The notes under the pieces: model-generated | Databases searched by the model: none | Told to the model about the DNA's origin: nothing | The model's input: the letters and a program-made list of their open reading frames with translations, nothing else | Assembly: GCA_963830175.1 (NCBI GenBank) | Contig: CAWHKV010000009.1 | Span: 124,001 to 188,000, forward strand | DNA from: JBBRBB01 sp963830175 | GTDB taxonomy: Bacteria; Bacteroidota; Bacteroidia; Chitinophagales; Chitinophagaceae | DNA length: 64,000 bases | Reading direction: 5' to 3' | Position numbers and translations under genes: made by a program | Shown here: positions 44,348 to 54,150 of the stretch, one piece after another | Layout of the letters: each line of letters opens with the position of its first letter | How positions within the stretch are numbered: position 1 is the stretch's first letter

Positions 44348-45976
44348 TTATTGGCTTAACTTATCGAACGAATATACAACACCGGCCAATACATTAAAGC
44401 CTAATACAGGATACTGTTTCCACCTTTCATATTTATTATTAAAAACATTATTAAACTGCATCCATAGGTTCAGGTTTGGCTTCAGGGCAAATTCTAAACC
44501 TGCATTCAGGTCAACAGCAGGCGAAAGCTTACCGCTTTCTAAATATTTAGTCGTGTACTTAGAGCCATCCCAAAAGAATAGATCGCTCTTTAATACCAGT
44601 TGTTTCATAATGTTCCAGCGTAATGCGCCGGTTATTTCTAATGGTAAAAGCCCCCATGGTTCTGCATTTGCACTAAGGCTGCTGTATTGGTTAAACGTGG
44701 CACCGGCAAGTAATGAAAATTTTTCCTGCTGTGTATAGCCCACCTCCCCATGTAACCGAATGTCTTTCATGTCCGGTTCATTCACCACATTAAATGAACG
44801 CCCGGTTATTGTATCGTTTACAAATAGCGGTTGATTTTTTAAAGCCAGGTACGAAAGCCGTGCATTGTAGGTTATATGGCTACCGGCAGACCCTTTAAAC
44901 CCGGCGTATTGTTCATTAATGCGGGTATTTAATAAAAAGGATGGCTGGTTTAAATAAGGATTGATGGAGGCCAGTTTTTGGTATGTAGTTTTATTAAAAT
45001 ACCCTGTCCATCCAGCCTGCAGAATAAATTTTTCTTCATTGATCTTTGCTTCTGCTGTAAAATTAGGCAACATTGAAAATGCCCCGTTATCCCATGAGGG
45101 GTTGAAACCTGCAATTACTTTAAAATTGGGTGTTTTAAACTGAAGGTTAGTAGTGAAATAATACAGGTTATTATCAACTGAAACCGTATCTCCTTTATAA
45201 CTTGTAACATCTGCCGTAAAACCAACGTTCACTGCAAAAACCCTGGCTACATTCTTTGTTATGGGTGCTGATACTATAAAATTATTTTCTTTTCCACCAC
45301 TATTGTCAGTGAAAAGAGTGAGAGATGCCTGCGGATTATAATCGATACCAAGTTCATTTTCTTCCTTGTTTCGGAAAGTGGCCTTTCCACCGAATGTTGT
45401 AAATGCCCGGCGCAACTGGTCTTTTTCAAATTTTAGGGAGTCAGGCACAAACCCGTACTGGAACTGTGAATTATTATCAAAAAATATTTTTCCACTCCAC
45501 TCATTCCTGTTATCTGCGGTGCTGAATATGCCGAGTGCTTCCAGATTTGTTTTACTAAAACTTTGGTAAGGCAATGGTCCTTTTGATGATGTATAGCGAC
45601 CATTCACATTAACCACCGAGTTTACGCCATCACCAAAAGACAAACCTGCCTGTAAATACGGTGTGGTATAATTTCCATATCCTACCTTAAGAAAATTAGT
45701 ATTGCGCCATGGAATAATTGAATCAATATTTGCTGCCAAAGGCTGAAGTGCGGGGCTTTGATACGTAAAGGATAAATTTTGTGCAGGCACATCGTACTGC
45801 AAAACTGGCCGGTCTGCATCAGGCTGTGGCAGAGCCCCGCTAAAATTAATTTTCGATGTGGTTTTTAATGCCGGTTTAAAGGCCGATGTTACTACAACGG
45901 TGCGGGTTGTATCGCGCTGTGCAAATATTGCCGAATGCAAAGAAAGAAATAAGCCTATTACAAATAATTTTTTCAT
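44348..45976 (-). CDS. Outer-membrane beta-barrel protein, TonB-receptor-like without plug
   Basis: A 542-residue protein with signal peptide (about 1-19, ending IFAQ) and many alternating amphipathic strands ending in an aromatic residue-rich segment, with LWMQFNNVFNNKYERWKQYP near the C-terminus as in TonB-dependent receptor barrels. The plug domain and a TonB box are not seen, and it is shorter than a full receptor. It lies between the large TPR gene (10 bases upstream) and the HU-domain gene. This three-gene order is found in Bacteroidota; its function is not known to me. Confidence 0.78.
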   Translation of the reverse strand: MKKLFVIGLFLSLHSAIFAQRDTTRTVVVTSAFKPALKTTSKINFSGALPQPDADRPVLQYDVPAQNLSFTYQSPALQPLAANIDSIIPWRNTNFLKVGYGNYTTPYLQAGLSFGDGVNSVVNVNGRYTSSKGPLPYQSFSKTNLEALGIFSTADNRNEWSGKIFFDNNSQFQYGFVPDSLKFEKDQLRRAFTTFGGKATFRNKEENELGIDYNPQASLTLFTDNSGGKENNFIVSAPITKNVARVFAVNVGFTADVTSYKGDTVSVDNNLYYFTTNLQFKTPNFKVIAGFNPSWDNGAFSMLPNFTAEAKINEEKFILQAGWTGYFNKTTYQKLASINPYLNQPSFLLNTRINEQYAGFKGSAGSHITYNARLSYLALKNQPLFVNDTITGRSFNVVNEPDMKDIRLHGEVGYTQQEKFSLLAGATFNQYSSLSANAEPWGLLPLEITGALRWNIMKQLVLKSDLFFWDGSKYTTKYLESGKLSPAVDLNAGLEFALKPNLNLWMQFNNVFNNKYERWKQYPVLGFNVLAGVVYSFDKLSQ

Positions 45977-45986
45977 TGGTTGCGAT

Positions 45987-48900
45987 TTACTGTTGTACGA
46001 TTTTACTGTTCTTGTTTTTTTCTGCTATCACTGAATCCAGTTTTTTCTGTGCCTCTGATTTTAAAGTGGCATCAGTAGCATTTTCAACCACGCTTTTTAA
46101 AGTGGCTTCTGCATTAAAATAATCCTGCTGTTTAAAATAAATATCTCCCAGTAAAATATAGGCTTTGGTAATCCAGTATTCATAAGAGCCTGCTTTGTTT
46201 ATCACTTCAAACCCTGCTTTTTCTGCTTCAGCAAGTTTATTTTGAAGGGTTAATATTTCTGCAATGCGGTAGCGGGCTTCTGCACCATATTCAGATTTAC
46301 CAAGGCTAACCACATTTTTATAATAATCCAGGGCTTCAATATTCTGGCTATTATTCTGGTAATTTTTAGCAATAACCATGTTCGCCATCATTTTATCGTC
46401 AGTGGCTACTCCCTTTTGCTGCAGCAGGTCCTGTGCATTTCCGAAAGCTTCATCCCACTTAGCTAATTTAAATTGTACACGTAGAAGACCCCGCATGCTT
46501 TCAAGCCTGTTTTCAGGTGAAGAAGCCAGTGTTTTTAACTGTGTAAAATATTGTTCGGCCATGGGGTAATTCTTCAATTCGAAATAACTTATGCGGGCTG
46601 CCTGCAAAACACTGGCTTCAGCAAATTTATTCGGTGCCCTGTCTGCAACTTTTACATAATATTTTAAAGCATTTTCAAATTCTTTTTTTGTTGCAGAAAT
46701 TTCCGCCAGTTGATAGTTTGCTTCGATAGCATACTTGCCATCTGGAAATTTTTTAAGGTAATCGGTAAATCCTCTTTGTGCATTATCAAAAGAACGGTTG
46801 TTATACGCGCTGTTTGCAGCTATGTATGTTAGTGAGTCTTCTTCCGAGAAACTGATTTCTTTACCATTCTGACGCATGAATGTTGCAAACTCGCCCGGTC
46901 GTTGGTTTTCCATAAAAACACTTCTTATGTAGCCGACCGCATCATCACTTTCAGGTGAATTTGGATATTTATTTATTAATGTTTTAAAGTTGGAAAGCGC
47001 ATTGTTATTATCATTCAAATTGTAATAACTAATGCCCAATTTTAAGTATGCCTGTGGGTAATAATTATCTGAGGCTTTATTTTTTAAAATGGCATTAAGC
47101 GGTGTAATGGCTGCCTGGTAATTCTCCTGCGCCAGATACGTATTCGCAATTTCCATATTGGCATCTGTTAGCATGGATGATGATGGGTAACGTTGTGCCA
47201 ATGATTGCAAAACAGAAACCTTTTGACCAAACTGGTCACTGGCGCCAGCAATTATTGCTTTCTGGTATAAAGCATAATCCGAAGAGGGCAACTGGTAATT
47301 AATAATATTGTCATACATCTGCTGTGCTTTGCTTAATTTTTTCTGCATGAAATAAGCATCGGCAGCACGCAGGTAAGCATCGGATTGAAGCGGTGTTGAA
47401 TTAGATGAAACACTTGCCGCAACAGCATCGAAGTGCTGCAATGCGTGATCATAATCACCCTGGCGTAAATTTGTATAACCCAAGGTGTAATGAGCGTTCA
47501 CCGGTGTTACCTCGCCGTATGTGCGTGCATTTCTCAGGTAGTTTACCAGGTAAAAATTTGCTGAATCATAGTTATTTCTGCGGAAGGCGATTTCTCCCTT
47601 CCAAAATTCCACAAAAGGTAATAGATCGCTGTTGTAATCGGCGCCCAGCAAAATATTCAATAAATTATCGGCATCATTTATTTGCTGGTCATTGATATGT
47701 TCAATGGCACGACCATACAATATTTTAGGATATGCTCTTTTAACGATATCGGTTTTAGCAGGCAGGCTATTAAACAGGTCCAGCGCCTCTTTATAATTGT
47801 TTGTATTGGCAAACACATTTACCAGTAATTCTTTTGCTTCGTTGCTATACAAGCCTTTGGGGTAGGTATTTAAATAACCCGATAATTCATTGCTTGCAAC
47901 ATCTAAATATCCCAACTCATAAGAGAGTTTTCCATAATGAAATTTTGAGATCTCTTTTTGTTGTGCATTACTGCTATTTAATGCGCAGAAAAGAAAAGCA
48001 TTGCGTGCCCCGTTTTTATTGTCGAGTTTTAAATAAGCATCAGCTAACAGGTACATGCTATTCTGCGCAAGTGTATCCTGTTTTCCACCCAGTTCTTTAA
48101 AACCTTCAACTGCCATTTTATATTTGCCGGCATCGTAATAAGCATACGAAAGTTCGTACAATGTTTCACGGCTTACTTTCTCGGTACTGCCCACATAATT
48201 TTCCAGGTAAGGCAATGCCTTGGCGTAATTTTTCTTTTCAAAATACATGTGACCAATTAATTCTTCGAGTTGCAACTGGTAATATTGATTGCCGGTATGC
48301 AATGCTTTTTCTCCCTGCTCCAGTGCTTTATCCTTATCGCCTGTGTAGTAATATATTTCAGTGAGGTAATAAGGAATAATAGTGTTGTATGTGGGTTGCT
48401 CCTCAACTATTTTAAAAGAATTTAATGCAGCACTGTATTTTTTTTCTGAGAAAAGAATAAAACCGTAATAATAATTTGCGTCGTAATAATTTGGATCTTC
48501 AGGTATTTGTGCAATAGAACTGAATAAAGGTTTTGCCTCTGCAAATCTTTTTTTTGTAAACAATGCATATCCCTGGTGAAACTTCATGTTAGCAATTTCA
48601 CTGTTGCTTAAGTTTTCTACCGCTGCATTCTCGTAATAGGTAAGTGCATTATCAAAGTCCTGCACCCGAAAGTAATATTCTGCCAGATGGTAGTTCATCA
48701 TTTGCATGCGGGGTGTATTGTGTTCTAGGTCTACAAATTCCTGCGCAGCAGCAACGGCTGTTTTATCATTTAACTGAAGCCCGCTTACAATGGCATAATA
48801 CTTTGATTCTAACTGTACGGTTACAGGAATGTTGCTTTCTTTTTTGCCGGTCTCATACACCGATTTAAACAAGGGGTAGGCAAGGCTAAATTTATTCTGC

Positions 48901-49025
48901 TGGTATAATTCCTTTGCCAGTTTAAAATCACTGTTAGGGTCATCATTTGTTTTCGTGTATTGGGCGCGCAAGCCACATGCTACCAGCAAAAAGGCTGATA
49001 ACATAAGGGATTTATAGATGTTCAT
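45987..49025 (-). CDS. Large periplasmic TPR-repeat protein
   Basis: A 1012-residue protein with a signal peptide (about 1-21, ending LRAQ) and tetratricopeptide-like repeats along almost its whole length, for example YFRVQDFDNALTYYENAA, YDAGKYKMAVEGFKELGG and YYNLNDNNNALSNFKTLI. Such solenoids bind partner proteins. The next genes encode an outer-membrane barrel and an inner-membrane HU-domain protein, so the three products may span the envelope. No catalytic motif is seen. Confidence 0.85.
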   Translation of the reverse strand: MNIYKSLMLSAFLLVACGLRAQYTKTNDDPNSDFKLAKELYQQNKFSLAYPLFKSVYETGKKESNIPVTVQLESKYYAIVSGLQLNDKTAVAAAQEFVDLEHNTPRMQMMNYHLAEYYFRVQDFDNALTYYENAAVENLSNSEIANMKFHQGYALFTKKRFAEAKPLFSSIAQIPEDPNYYDANYYYGFILFSEKKYSAALNSFKIVEEQPTYNTIIPYYLTEIYYYTGDKDKALEQGEKALHTGNQYYQLQLEELIGHMYFEKKNYAKALPYLENYVGSTEKVSRETLYELSYAYYDAGKYKMAVEGFKELGGKQDTLAQNSMYLLADAYLKLDNKNGARNAFLFCALNSSNAQQKEISKFHYGKLSYELGYLDVASNELSGYLNTYPKGLYSNEAKELLVNVFANTNNYKEALDLFNSLPAKTDIVKRAYPKILYGRAIEHINDQQINDADNLLNILLGADYNSDLLPFVEFWKGEIAFRRNNYDSANFYLVNYLRNARTYGEVTPVNAHYTLGYTNLRQGDYDHALQHFDAVAASVSSNSTPLQSDAYLRAADAYFMQKKLSKAQQMYDNIINYQLPSSDYALYQKAIIAGASDQFGQKVSVLQSLAQRYPSSSMLTDANMEIANTYLAQENYQAAITPLNAILKNKASDNYYPQAYLKLGISYYNLNDNNNALSNFKTLINKYPNSPESDDAVGYIRSVFMENQRPGEFATFMRQNGKEISFSEEDSLTYIAANSAYNNRSFDNAQRGFTDYLKKFPDGKYAIEANYQLAEISATKKEFENALKYYVKVADRAPNKFAEASVLQAARISYFELKNYPMAEQYFTQLKTLASSPENRLESMRGLLRVQFKLAKWDEAFGNAQDLLQQKGVATDDKMMANMVIAKNYQNNSQNIEALDYYKNVVSLGKSEYGAEARYRIAEILTLQNKLAEAEKAGFEVINKAGSYEYWITKAYILLGDIYFKQQDYFNAEATLKSVVENATDATLKSEAQKKLDSVIAEKNKNSKIVQQ

Positions 49026-49135
49026 ACGGTGTTGGAACGGAATAATTTTTTTAATATTTTAATACACTTCTTAAATAAATCGTAAAACGCGTTAAAGGTA
49101 ACAAGGTTACCTCCGGCGCATAACCAACTGCATAC

Positions 49136-49165
49136 TTTGTGGATAACGGTGATAAATTACATTTG
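49136..49165 (+). promoter_or_regulatory. Bacteroidota-type promoter of doxX
   Basis: TTTG at 49136-49139, 18 bases, then TACATTTG at 49158-49165; the doxX ATG follows 17 bases later. Confidence 0.72.
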
Positions 49166-49182
49166 CAAAAATTCCTTGTGCA

Positions 49183-49593
49183 ATGAAAAAAATTACATCA
49201 GTCAATTATAGCAGTTGGGCTTTTAACCTGGCTATGCTTTTACTACGAATTTCTACCGGAATATTTTTAAGTATACAACATGGCTATCCTAAACTGATGA
49301 AGTTTTCTTCCATGGAAAATAAGTTTTATAATTTTTTAGGCCTTGGCACTACCACTTCTCTATCGCTGGTAATATTTGCTGAATTTTTTTGCAGCATGTT
49401 TTTAATACTCGGGTTATTTACAAGAATAACTGTAATTCCCATCATTATTACAATGCTGGTAGCCATTTTTGGTGCAGCTGCAGGTAAACCATTATTGGAT
49501 TCAGAACTTGCATTTCTTTTTCTGATACCTGCAGTGGTTTTATTACTTTGCGGACCAGGCAAGATTAGCGTAGACGGAATGATAAATAAATAA
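49183..49593 (+). CDS. DoxX-family membrane protein
   Basis: A 136-residue protein with four membrane helices. The strings LLRISTGIFLSIQHGYPKL and AEFFCSMFLILGLFTRI are the conserved first and third helices of the DoxX family. Members are linked to redox or sulfur oxidation in some bacteria, but most, including this one, have no proven role. A thioesterase gene follows 11 bases downstream and is likely in the same transcript. Confidence 0.85.
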   Translation: MKKITSVNYSSWAFNLAMLLLRISTGIFLSIQHGYPKLMKFSSMENKFYNFLGLGTTTSLSLVIFAEFFCSMFLILGLFTRITVIPIIITMLVAIFGAAAGKPLLDSELAFLFLIPAVVLLLCGPGKISVDGMINK

Positions 49594-49604
49594 TAAACAA
49601 TTTA

Positions 49605-50018
49605 ATGTACACATCAGAAACACAGCTAAGGGTTAGATATGCAGAAACAGACCAGATGAATGTTGTGTACTATGGAAACTATGCGCAGTATTTTGAAGTG
49701 GGTCGTGTAGAAAGCATAAGGCAGTTAGGCTATACCTATAAAAACATGGAAGAATCAGGTGTTATTATGCCCGTTATAGAACTTAACATCAAGTATTTGC
49801 GCCCTGCCACCTACGATGAGTTGCTAACAATTAAAACCACCATCAGGGAGTTGCCGGAAAGCTACCGCATAGAATTTTACCAGGAGGTTTTAAACGCCGA
49901 AAATAAATTATTGGCCGCCGGGAAAGTGGTGCTCTATTTTCTTGAAGCAATAACGTGGAAAAGAACAGAAATGCCCGAGGAATTAAAATTAAAAATGCAG
50001 AAATATTTCGACCTGTAA
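49605..50018 (+). CDS. Acyl-CoA thioesterase, 4-hydroxybenzoyl-CoA/YbgC hot-dog family
   Basis: A 137-residue hot-dog fold thioesterase. RYAETDQMNVVYYGNYAQYFEVGR contains the catalytic Asp in the D-x-M-x-V-x-Y-G-N-Y signature of the YbgC branch. Such enzymes hydrolyse short or aromatic acyl-CoA, or act at the Tol-Pal and phospholipid interface. The substrate cannot be read from sequence. It follows doxX closely and is convergent with the frameshifted carboxypeptidase gene. Confidence 0.88.
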   Translation: MYTSETQLRVRYAETDQMNVVYYGNYAQYFEVGRVESIRQLGYTYKNMEESGVIMPVIELNIKYLRPATYDELLTIKTTIRELPESYRIEFYQEVLNAENKLLAAGKVVLYFLEAITWKRTEMPEELKLKMQKYFDL

Positions 50019-50025
50019 AGGAGAA

Positions 50026-51413
50026 TTATTTTAATTCGTCAAGCACCTTATATATTTTTTGAACAATGGCATTTGTAGAGCCATCATAGTTATTTATAAC
50101 TATTGCAAAAGTATAATCAATGCCTGCTGCAGAAGTGTGGTAACCCGCAAACCCTTTAACACCGCCAATTGTACCGCTTTTCATTTTCATACCGTTGTAC
50201 AGAGGTAAGGCATCATAAAATCCGCCGAACCATTTTTTACCTCTAGCATACTGAAGTACATCAACAAGCGATGCCGGGGTAATTCTGTTTGCGGGTGATA
50301 GCCCGCTGCCATCAATCATTTTAATTGCTGTCGAGTCTACATTATTTTTCTGCCAGAATTTTTTTAAGAGAGATAAACCATTTTCTGTTGAACCCAATTC
50401 ACCATGCTCTTTTGCAATGGTTTTAACCAATGCTTCACCATACAAATTGATGCTTTTTTTGAGAAAAAAATAAATAAGGCTGTCAAGCGAGGGGGAATAA
50501 ATGGTTGCGATAGGCATTATTTTTTTGCCCACCGTCACCATTGCCAAACAATTGAATGATGCTTGTTGCATAGGTAGCACCCGCGATAATTCATTATACA
50601 ATTGTTCTGGCGGGTCAGACAAAGAACCCGATATAGAAAAAGATTTTTCCTGCGGCGGTACGGTACCTTCTAAAAGAGCTTCGTGGCTTTTCGGCGCCAT
50701 AAAAATATAAGCATTGTCGCCACTGCCTGCTTTGCCCGTTGATAATTGATTTTTATAATAATAGTTAGTGGCAGGCTTCGTTTCAACTATTCGAACACTG
50801 TCCCCTTCTTTACGGCCTGTTTCCAGTAAAATATCATACTGATTTTCGTTCCAGTTAATGGCACCGGCACCTGCGCCATAATAATTTCCTATGTCATCAA
50901 AAGGCAGCCACCGGGTACGGTCCTGTATGAAAATAACTTTTCATCAAACAAAAGATTTCCTGCAATACTGTCAATATTTTTTTGCTTTAATGCAACCTTT
51001 ATACTATTGAAAATTACACTTGGCCGGGAGGCGGCATAACGCCAGCTACCAAATGATGGATCGCCCGAGCCTGTTATGATTAAATCTCCGTACAAAACAT
51101 TATTAGAAATGTTACCGGTGTAACCAATGGTTGTATTATACCTGTAATCATTACCCAGTAATTCATAAGCGGCAACAGCTGAAATTATTTTTTGCGTGCT
51201 TGCACCTGCAAATCCCACCTCTTCGTTTAGCCTGTAAACTATTTTTCCTGATTTCGATTCTTTAACCTCGAAGCCTATTATCGCGTGCTTCATTTGCGCA
51301 TCCGCCTGAAAACTTTTAATAGCGTTTTGTAAACGGGTTGAAATTGTTTGGGTAAAAGCGCTATGTGCAGAATAAAGAAAGATAAATACGATTAAAAACC
51401 TTTTCATGCGCAT
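50026..51413 (-). pseudogene. dacB: D-alanyl-D-alanine carboxypeptidase/endopeptidase (PBP4 type), one-base frameshift
   Basis: The gene is one 462-residue PBP4-type enzyme split by a missing base. The first part (51413 to about 50934) has the signal peptide and the nucleophile motif STQK with Ser72 and Lys75, then ends out of frame. The second frame reads on as IQDRTRWLPFDDIGNYYGAGAGA and includes DGSGLSPANR and the KSGT motif. Adding one T to the T4 run (plus strand A4 at 50930-50933) restores a single frame with an exact codon count. The enzyme trims peptidoglycan peptides in the periplasm. Whether the break is a real mutation or a homopolymer read error cannot be told here. Confidence 0.87.
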
Positions 51414-51448
51414 CGTTTACTTTGTGCTAAATTAAGTGTATAGGTATT

Positions 51449-52693
51449 ATGGAAAGAATAACAGCCTCAATTATAACAATTGGTGATGAATTACTGATAG
51501 GGCAGGTAGTGGATACAAACAGCGCATGGATAGCGCAGCAACTTAATAAGGCCGGGGTATATGTTACCAGGCGCATTGCTGTTGGCGATGTATGGAATGA
51601 CATTGTGCATGCATTGGATGAAGAGATAAATAATTCAAATATTGTTTTAATGACGGGTGGGCTGGGGCCAACTTCTGATGATATTACCAAACCCTTATTG
51701 TGTGCATACTTTGGCGGTAAACTGGTGATTGACGAAATGGCTTTGGAAAATGTTAAGACCATCTTTCAAAAATATTTAAGCAGGCCTCTTCTAAATGCAA
51801 ACCTGAAACAGGCCGAAGTGCCGGATGTTTGCACTGTTATTCAAAATAAAACAGGAACTGCACCCGGCATGATGTTTTTTAAAAACGATGCCATTATTAT
51901 AAGCATGCCGGGTGTGCCGCACGAAATGATGGCTATGATGGAAAGCGATGTGTTGCCACTTATTAAAGAGAAATTTATTCTTGGCGGTATTTACCATAAA
52001 ACCCTGCTAACCGCCGGTATTGGCGAATCTTTTCTGGCGGAAATGCTGGTGCAGTTTGAAGCTGAACTTCCTACCAATATTAAACTGGCTTACCTGCCTA
52101 ACCACGGCATGGTGCGGTTACGCCTCACCGGCACAACAGACATACTTCAATCAATGGAGGAAAAGTTTACAAAGCTTAAAAATATAGTGGAATCTTACCT
52201 GGTTGCAGATGAAGATATATCCATGCAGCAGGTGTTAGGCAACCTTTTAAAAAGAAAAGAAAAAACCGTATCAACCGCCGAAAGTTGCACGGGCGGTTAT
52301 ATAGCGCAACTCATCACTTCTATTCCCGGTGCCTCAAATTACTTCCAGGGCAGCATTGTAAGCTATAGTAACCAGGTTAAAATAAACCAGTTGGGGGTTA
52401 GTGGGCAAACGCTGAATGTAGCAGGCGCCGTAAGTGCAGAAACAGTTTCGGAAATGGCTTATGGAATTTTGAAGACCATGCAAACCGATTATGCCATAGC
52501 CGTAAGCGGAATTATGGGACCGGGCGGCGGAACCCCTGAAAAACCAACCGGTACGGTTTGGGTGGCGGTAGGGAAGAACGGTAATATGATTACCAAAAAA
52601 TTTCATTTCAGGTTTACCAGGCAAAGAAATATTGAACTAACTGCTATAAATGCGTTGAACATGCTACGAGAGTTTATACTAAAGGATGATTAG
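51449..52693 (+). CDS. cinA: CinA-family protein (NMN amidohydrolase/competence-damage)
   Basis: A 414-residue two-domain protein. The N-terminal MoCF-like domain (about 1-170) has GDELLIGQVVDTNSAWIAQQL and TGGLGPTSDDITK. The C-terminal deamidase domain (about 255-414) has TAESCTGGYIAQLITSIPG and SGIMGPGGGTPEKPTGTVW, the active region for nicotinamide mononucleotide deamidation in pyridine nucleotide recycling. The length is usual for the fused form. It diverges from the frameshifted carboxypeptidase gene by 35 bases. Confidence 0.94.
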   Translation: MERITASIITIGDELLIGQVVDTNSAWIAQQLNKAGVYVTRRIAVGDVWNDIVHALDEEINNSNIVLMTGGLGPTSDDITKPLLCAYFGGKLVIDEMALENVKTIFQKYLSRPLLNANLKQAEVPDVCTVIQNKTGTAPGMMFFKNDAIIISMPGVPHEMMAMMESDVLPLIKEKFILGGIYHKTLLTAGIGESFLAEMLVQFEAELPTNIKLAYLPNHGMVRLRLTGTTDILQSMEEKFTKLKNIVESYLVADEDISMQQVLGNLLKRKEKTVSTAESCTGGYIAQLITSIPGASNYFQGSIVSYSNQVKINQLGVSGQTLNVAGAVSAETVSEMAYGILKTMQTDYAIAVSGIMGPGGGTPEKPTGTVWVAVGKNGNMITKKFHFRFTRQRNIELTAINALNMLREFILKDD

Positions 52694-52702
52694 TGATTTT
52701 AT

Positions 52703-52710
52703 TACCTTTG
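52703..52710 (+). promoter_or_regulatory. -7 promoter element of the E2 gene
   Basis: TACCTTTG matches TAnnTTTG, 108 bases upstream of the E2 start, giving a leader of about 100 bases. No clear -33 element. Confidence 0.45.
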
Positions 52711-52818
52711 ACCCCGACGTTTGTTGCTCTGTAATAATGCCATTGGGTTGGTTATGGCGTAGGATTGACAAGTATGCAATCGTTCAAAATTTAAAAATAA
52801 ATTTATAAATACATTCTC

Positions 52819-54150
52819 ATGGCGCTTGTAGACCTGGTAATGCCGAAGTTGGGTGAAAGTATAATGGAAGCAACCATTTTAAAATGGCACAAAAAGCCAG
52901 GTGATGTTATTAAACAGGATGAAACGGTTTTAGATATTGCAACTGACAAGGTTGACAGCGAAGTGCCCAGTACGGCAGAAGGAACACTTTCAGAAATTCT
53001 TTTCAATGAAAATGACGTGGTGCCTATCGGGTCGGTTATAGCAAGAATTGAAACAGCACAGGCTGCCACAAATGGATCACCTTATTCAGATGGCGGAACT
53101 TCATCCGAAGGTGTTATAAACGAAGCGTATGAAGTGAAAGAACCAGGCAGCGAAGAGGTTGTACCCTTTGTGCCTGCTAACGTAACAAAAGAAAGAAGCG
53201 CCGCATCAACCAACCGTTTCTATTCCCCCCTGGTTATGAACATTGCACAGAGCGAAGGAATAAGCATGAGTGAACTGGAAAAGTTACCCGGCTCAGGCAA
53301 TGACGGGCGTGTTACTAAAAAAGATATTCTCAATTTCGTAGAAAGCCGAAAGTCTGAAGGCTCAAGCAAATCACAGCCATCAACCCCACCTCAAACTGTT
53401 TCCCAAGAATTAGAAAAGCCCGCTGTTCAATTCACGCAGGGCAATGTGGAAATTATTGAGATGGACCGTATGCGAAAGATGATCGCAAAGCATATGGTTG
53501 ACAGTAAGCAAACCAGTCCGCATGTTACAAGCTTTGCAGAAGCAGATGTTACAAACCTGGTTCAATGGCGCGAAAGGGTAAAAAAAGAGTTTGAAAAAAG
53601 AGAGAATACACGCATCACCTTTACACCGATTTTTATAGATTGTTTGGTTAGGGTAATGAGACGCTTCCCCATGATAAACAGTTCCCTGGATGGCGATCGC
53701 ATCATCATTAAAAAAGATATAAATATCGGGATGGCAACTGCATTGCCGAGTGGCAACCTGATTGTCCCTGTAATTAAAAACGCAGACCACCTGAACCTGG
53801 TGGGCCTAAGTAAACAAGTTAACACCTTAGCAGAAAATGCCCGGAGCAATAAATTAAAGCCAGACGATACTGCCGGTGGAACATTCACCATGACCAATGT
53901 TGGCACCTTTGGAAGCTTAATGGGCACACCCATTATCAACCAGCCTCAAGTAGCCATATTAGCCGTAGGGGCGATTAAAAAAAGGCCGATGGTTATAGAA
54001 ACTGAACAGGGAGATACTATTGGCATCCGGCATATGATGTACCTGTCTCTGAGTTATGACCACCGCATAGTTGACGGAAGCCTTGGCGCATCTTTTTTAA
54101 CAGCTGTTGCAAAAGAATTTGAAGCCTGGCGTCTTGACAGGCAGTGGTAA
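52819..54150 (+). CDS. 2-oxo acid dehydrogenase E2 (dihydrolipoamide acyltransferase)
   Basis: A 443-residue E2 component. The lipoyl domain (about 1-80) has the modified Lys44 in ATDKVDS, a peripheral subunit-binding domain lies at about 133-172 (SPLVMNIAQSEGI...GRVTKKDIL), and the catalytic domain carries SYDHRIVDG with His415 and Asp419. It could serve the branched-chain 2-oxo acid, pyruvate or 2-oxoglutarate complex; the single lipoyl domain and the DKVDSEVPS string suit the branched-chain or 2-oxoglutarate type. E1 and E3 genes are not adjacent. Confidence 0.88.
   Translation: MALVDLVMPKLGESIMEATILKWHKKPGDVIKQDETVLDIATDKVDSEVPSTAEGTLSEILFNENDVVPIGSVIARIETAQAATNGSPYSDGGTSSEGVINEAYEVKEPGSEEVVPFVPANVTKERSAASTNRFYSPLVMNIAQSEGISMSELEKLPGSGNDGRVTKKDILNFVESRKSEGSSKSQPSTPPQTVSQELEKPAVQFTQGNVEIIEMDRMRKMIAKHMVDSKQTSPHVTSFAEADVTNLVQWRERVKKEFEKRENTRITFTPIFIDCLVRVMRRFPMINSSLDGDRIIIKKDINIGMATALPSGNLIVPVIKNADHLNLVGLSKQVNTLAENARSNKLKPDDTAGGTFTMTNVGTFGSLMGTPIINQPQVAILAVGAIKKRPMVIETEQGDTIGIRHMMYLSLSYDHRIVDGSLGASFLTAVAKEFEAWRLDRQW

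Noticed and set aside
52730..52790. Possible sixth copy of the dispersed repeat (CCATTGGGTTGG region)
   Set aside because: The TTGCRTCGCA core is absent; only a few bases look alike.
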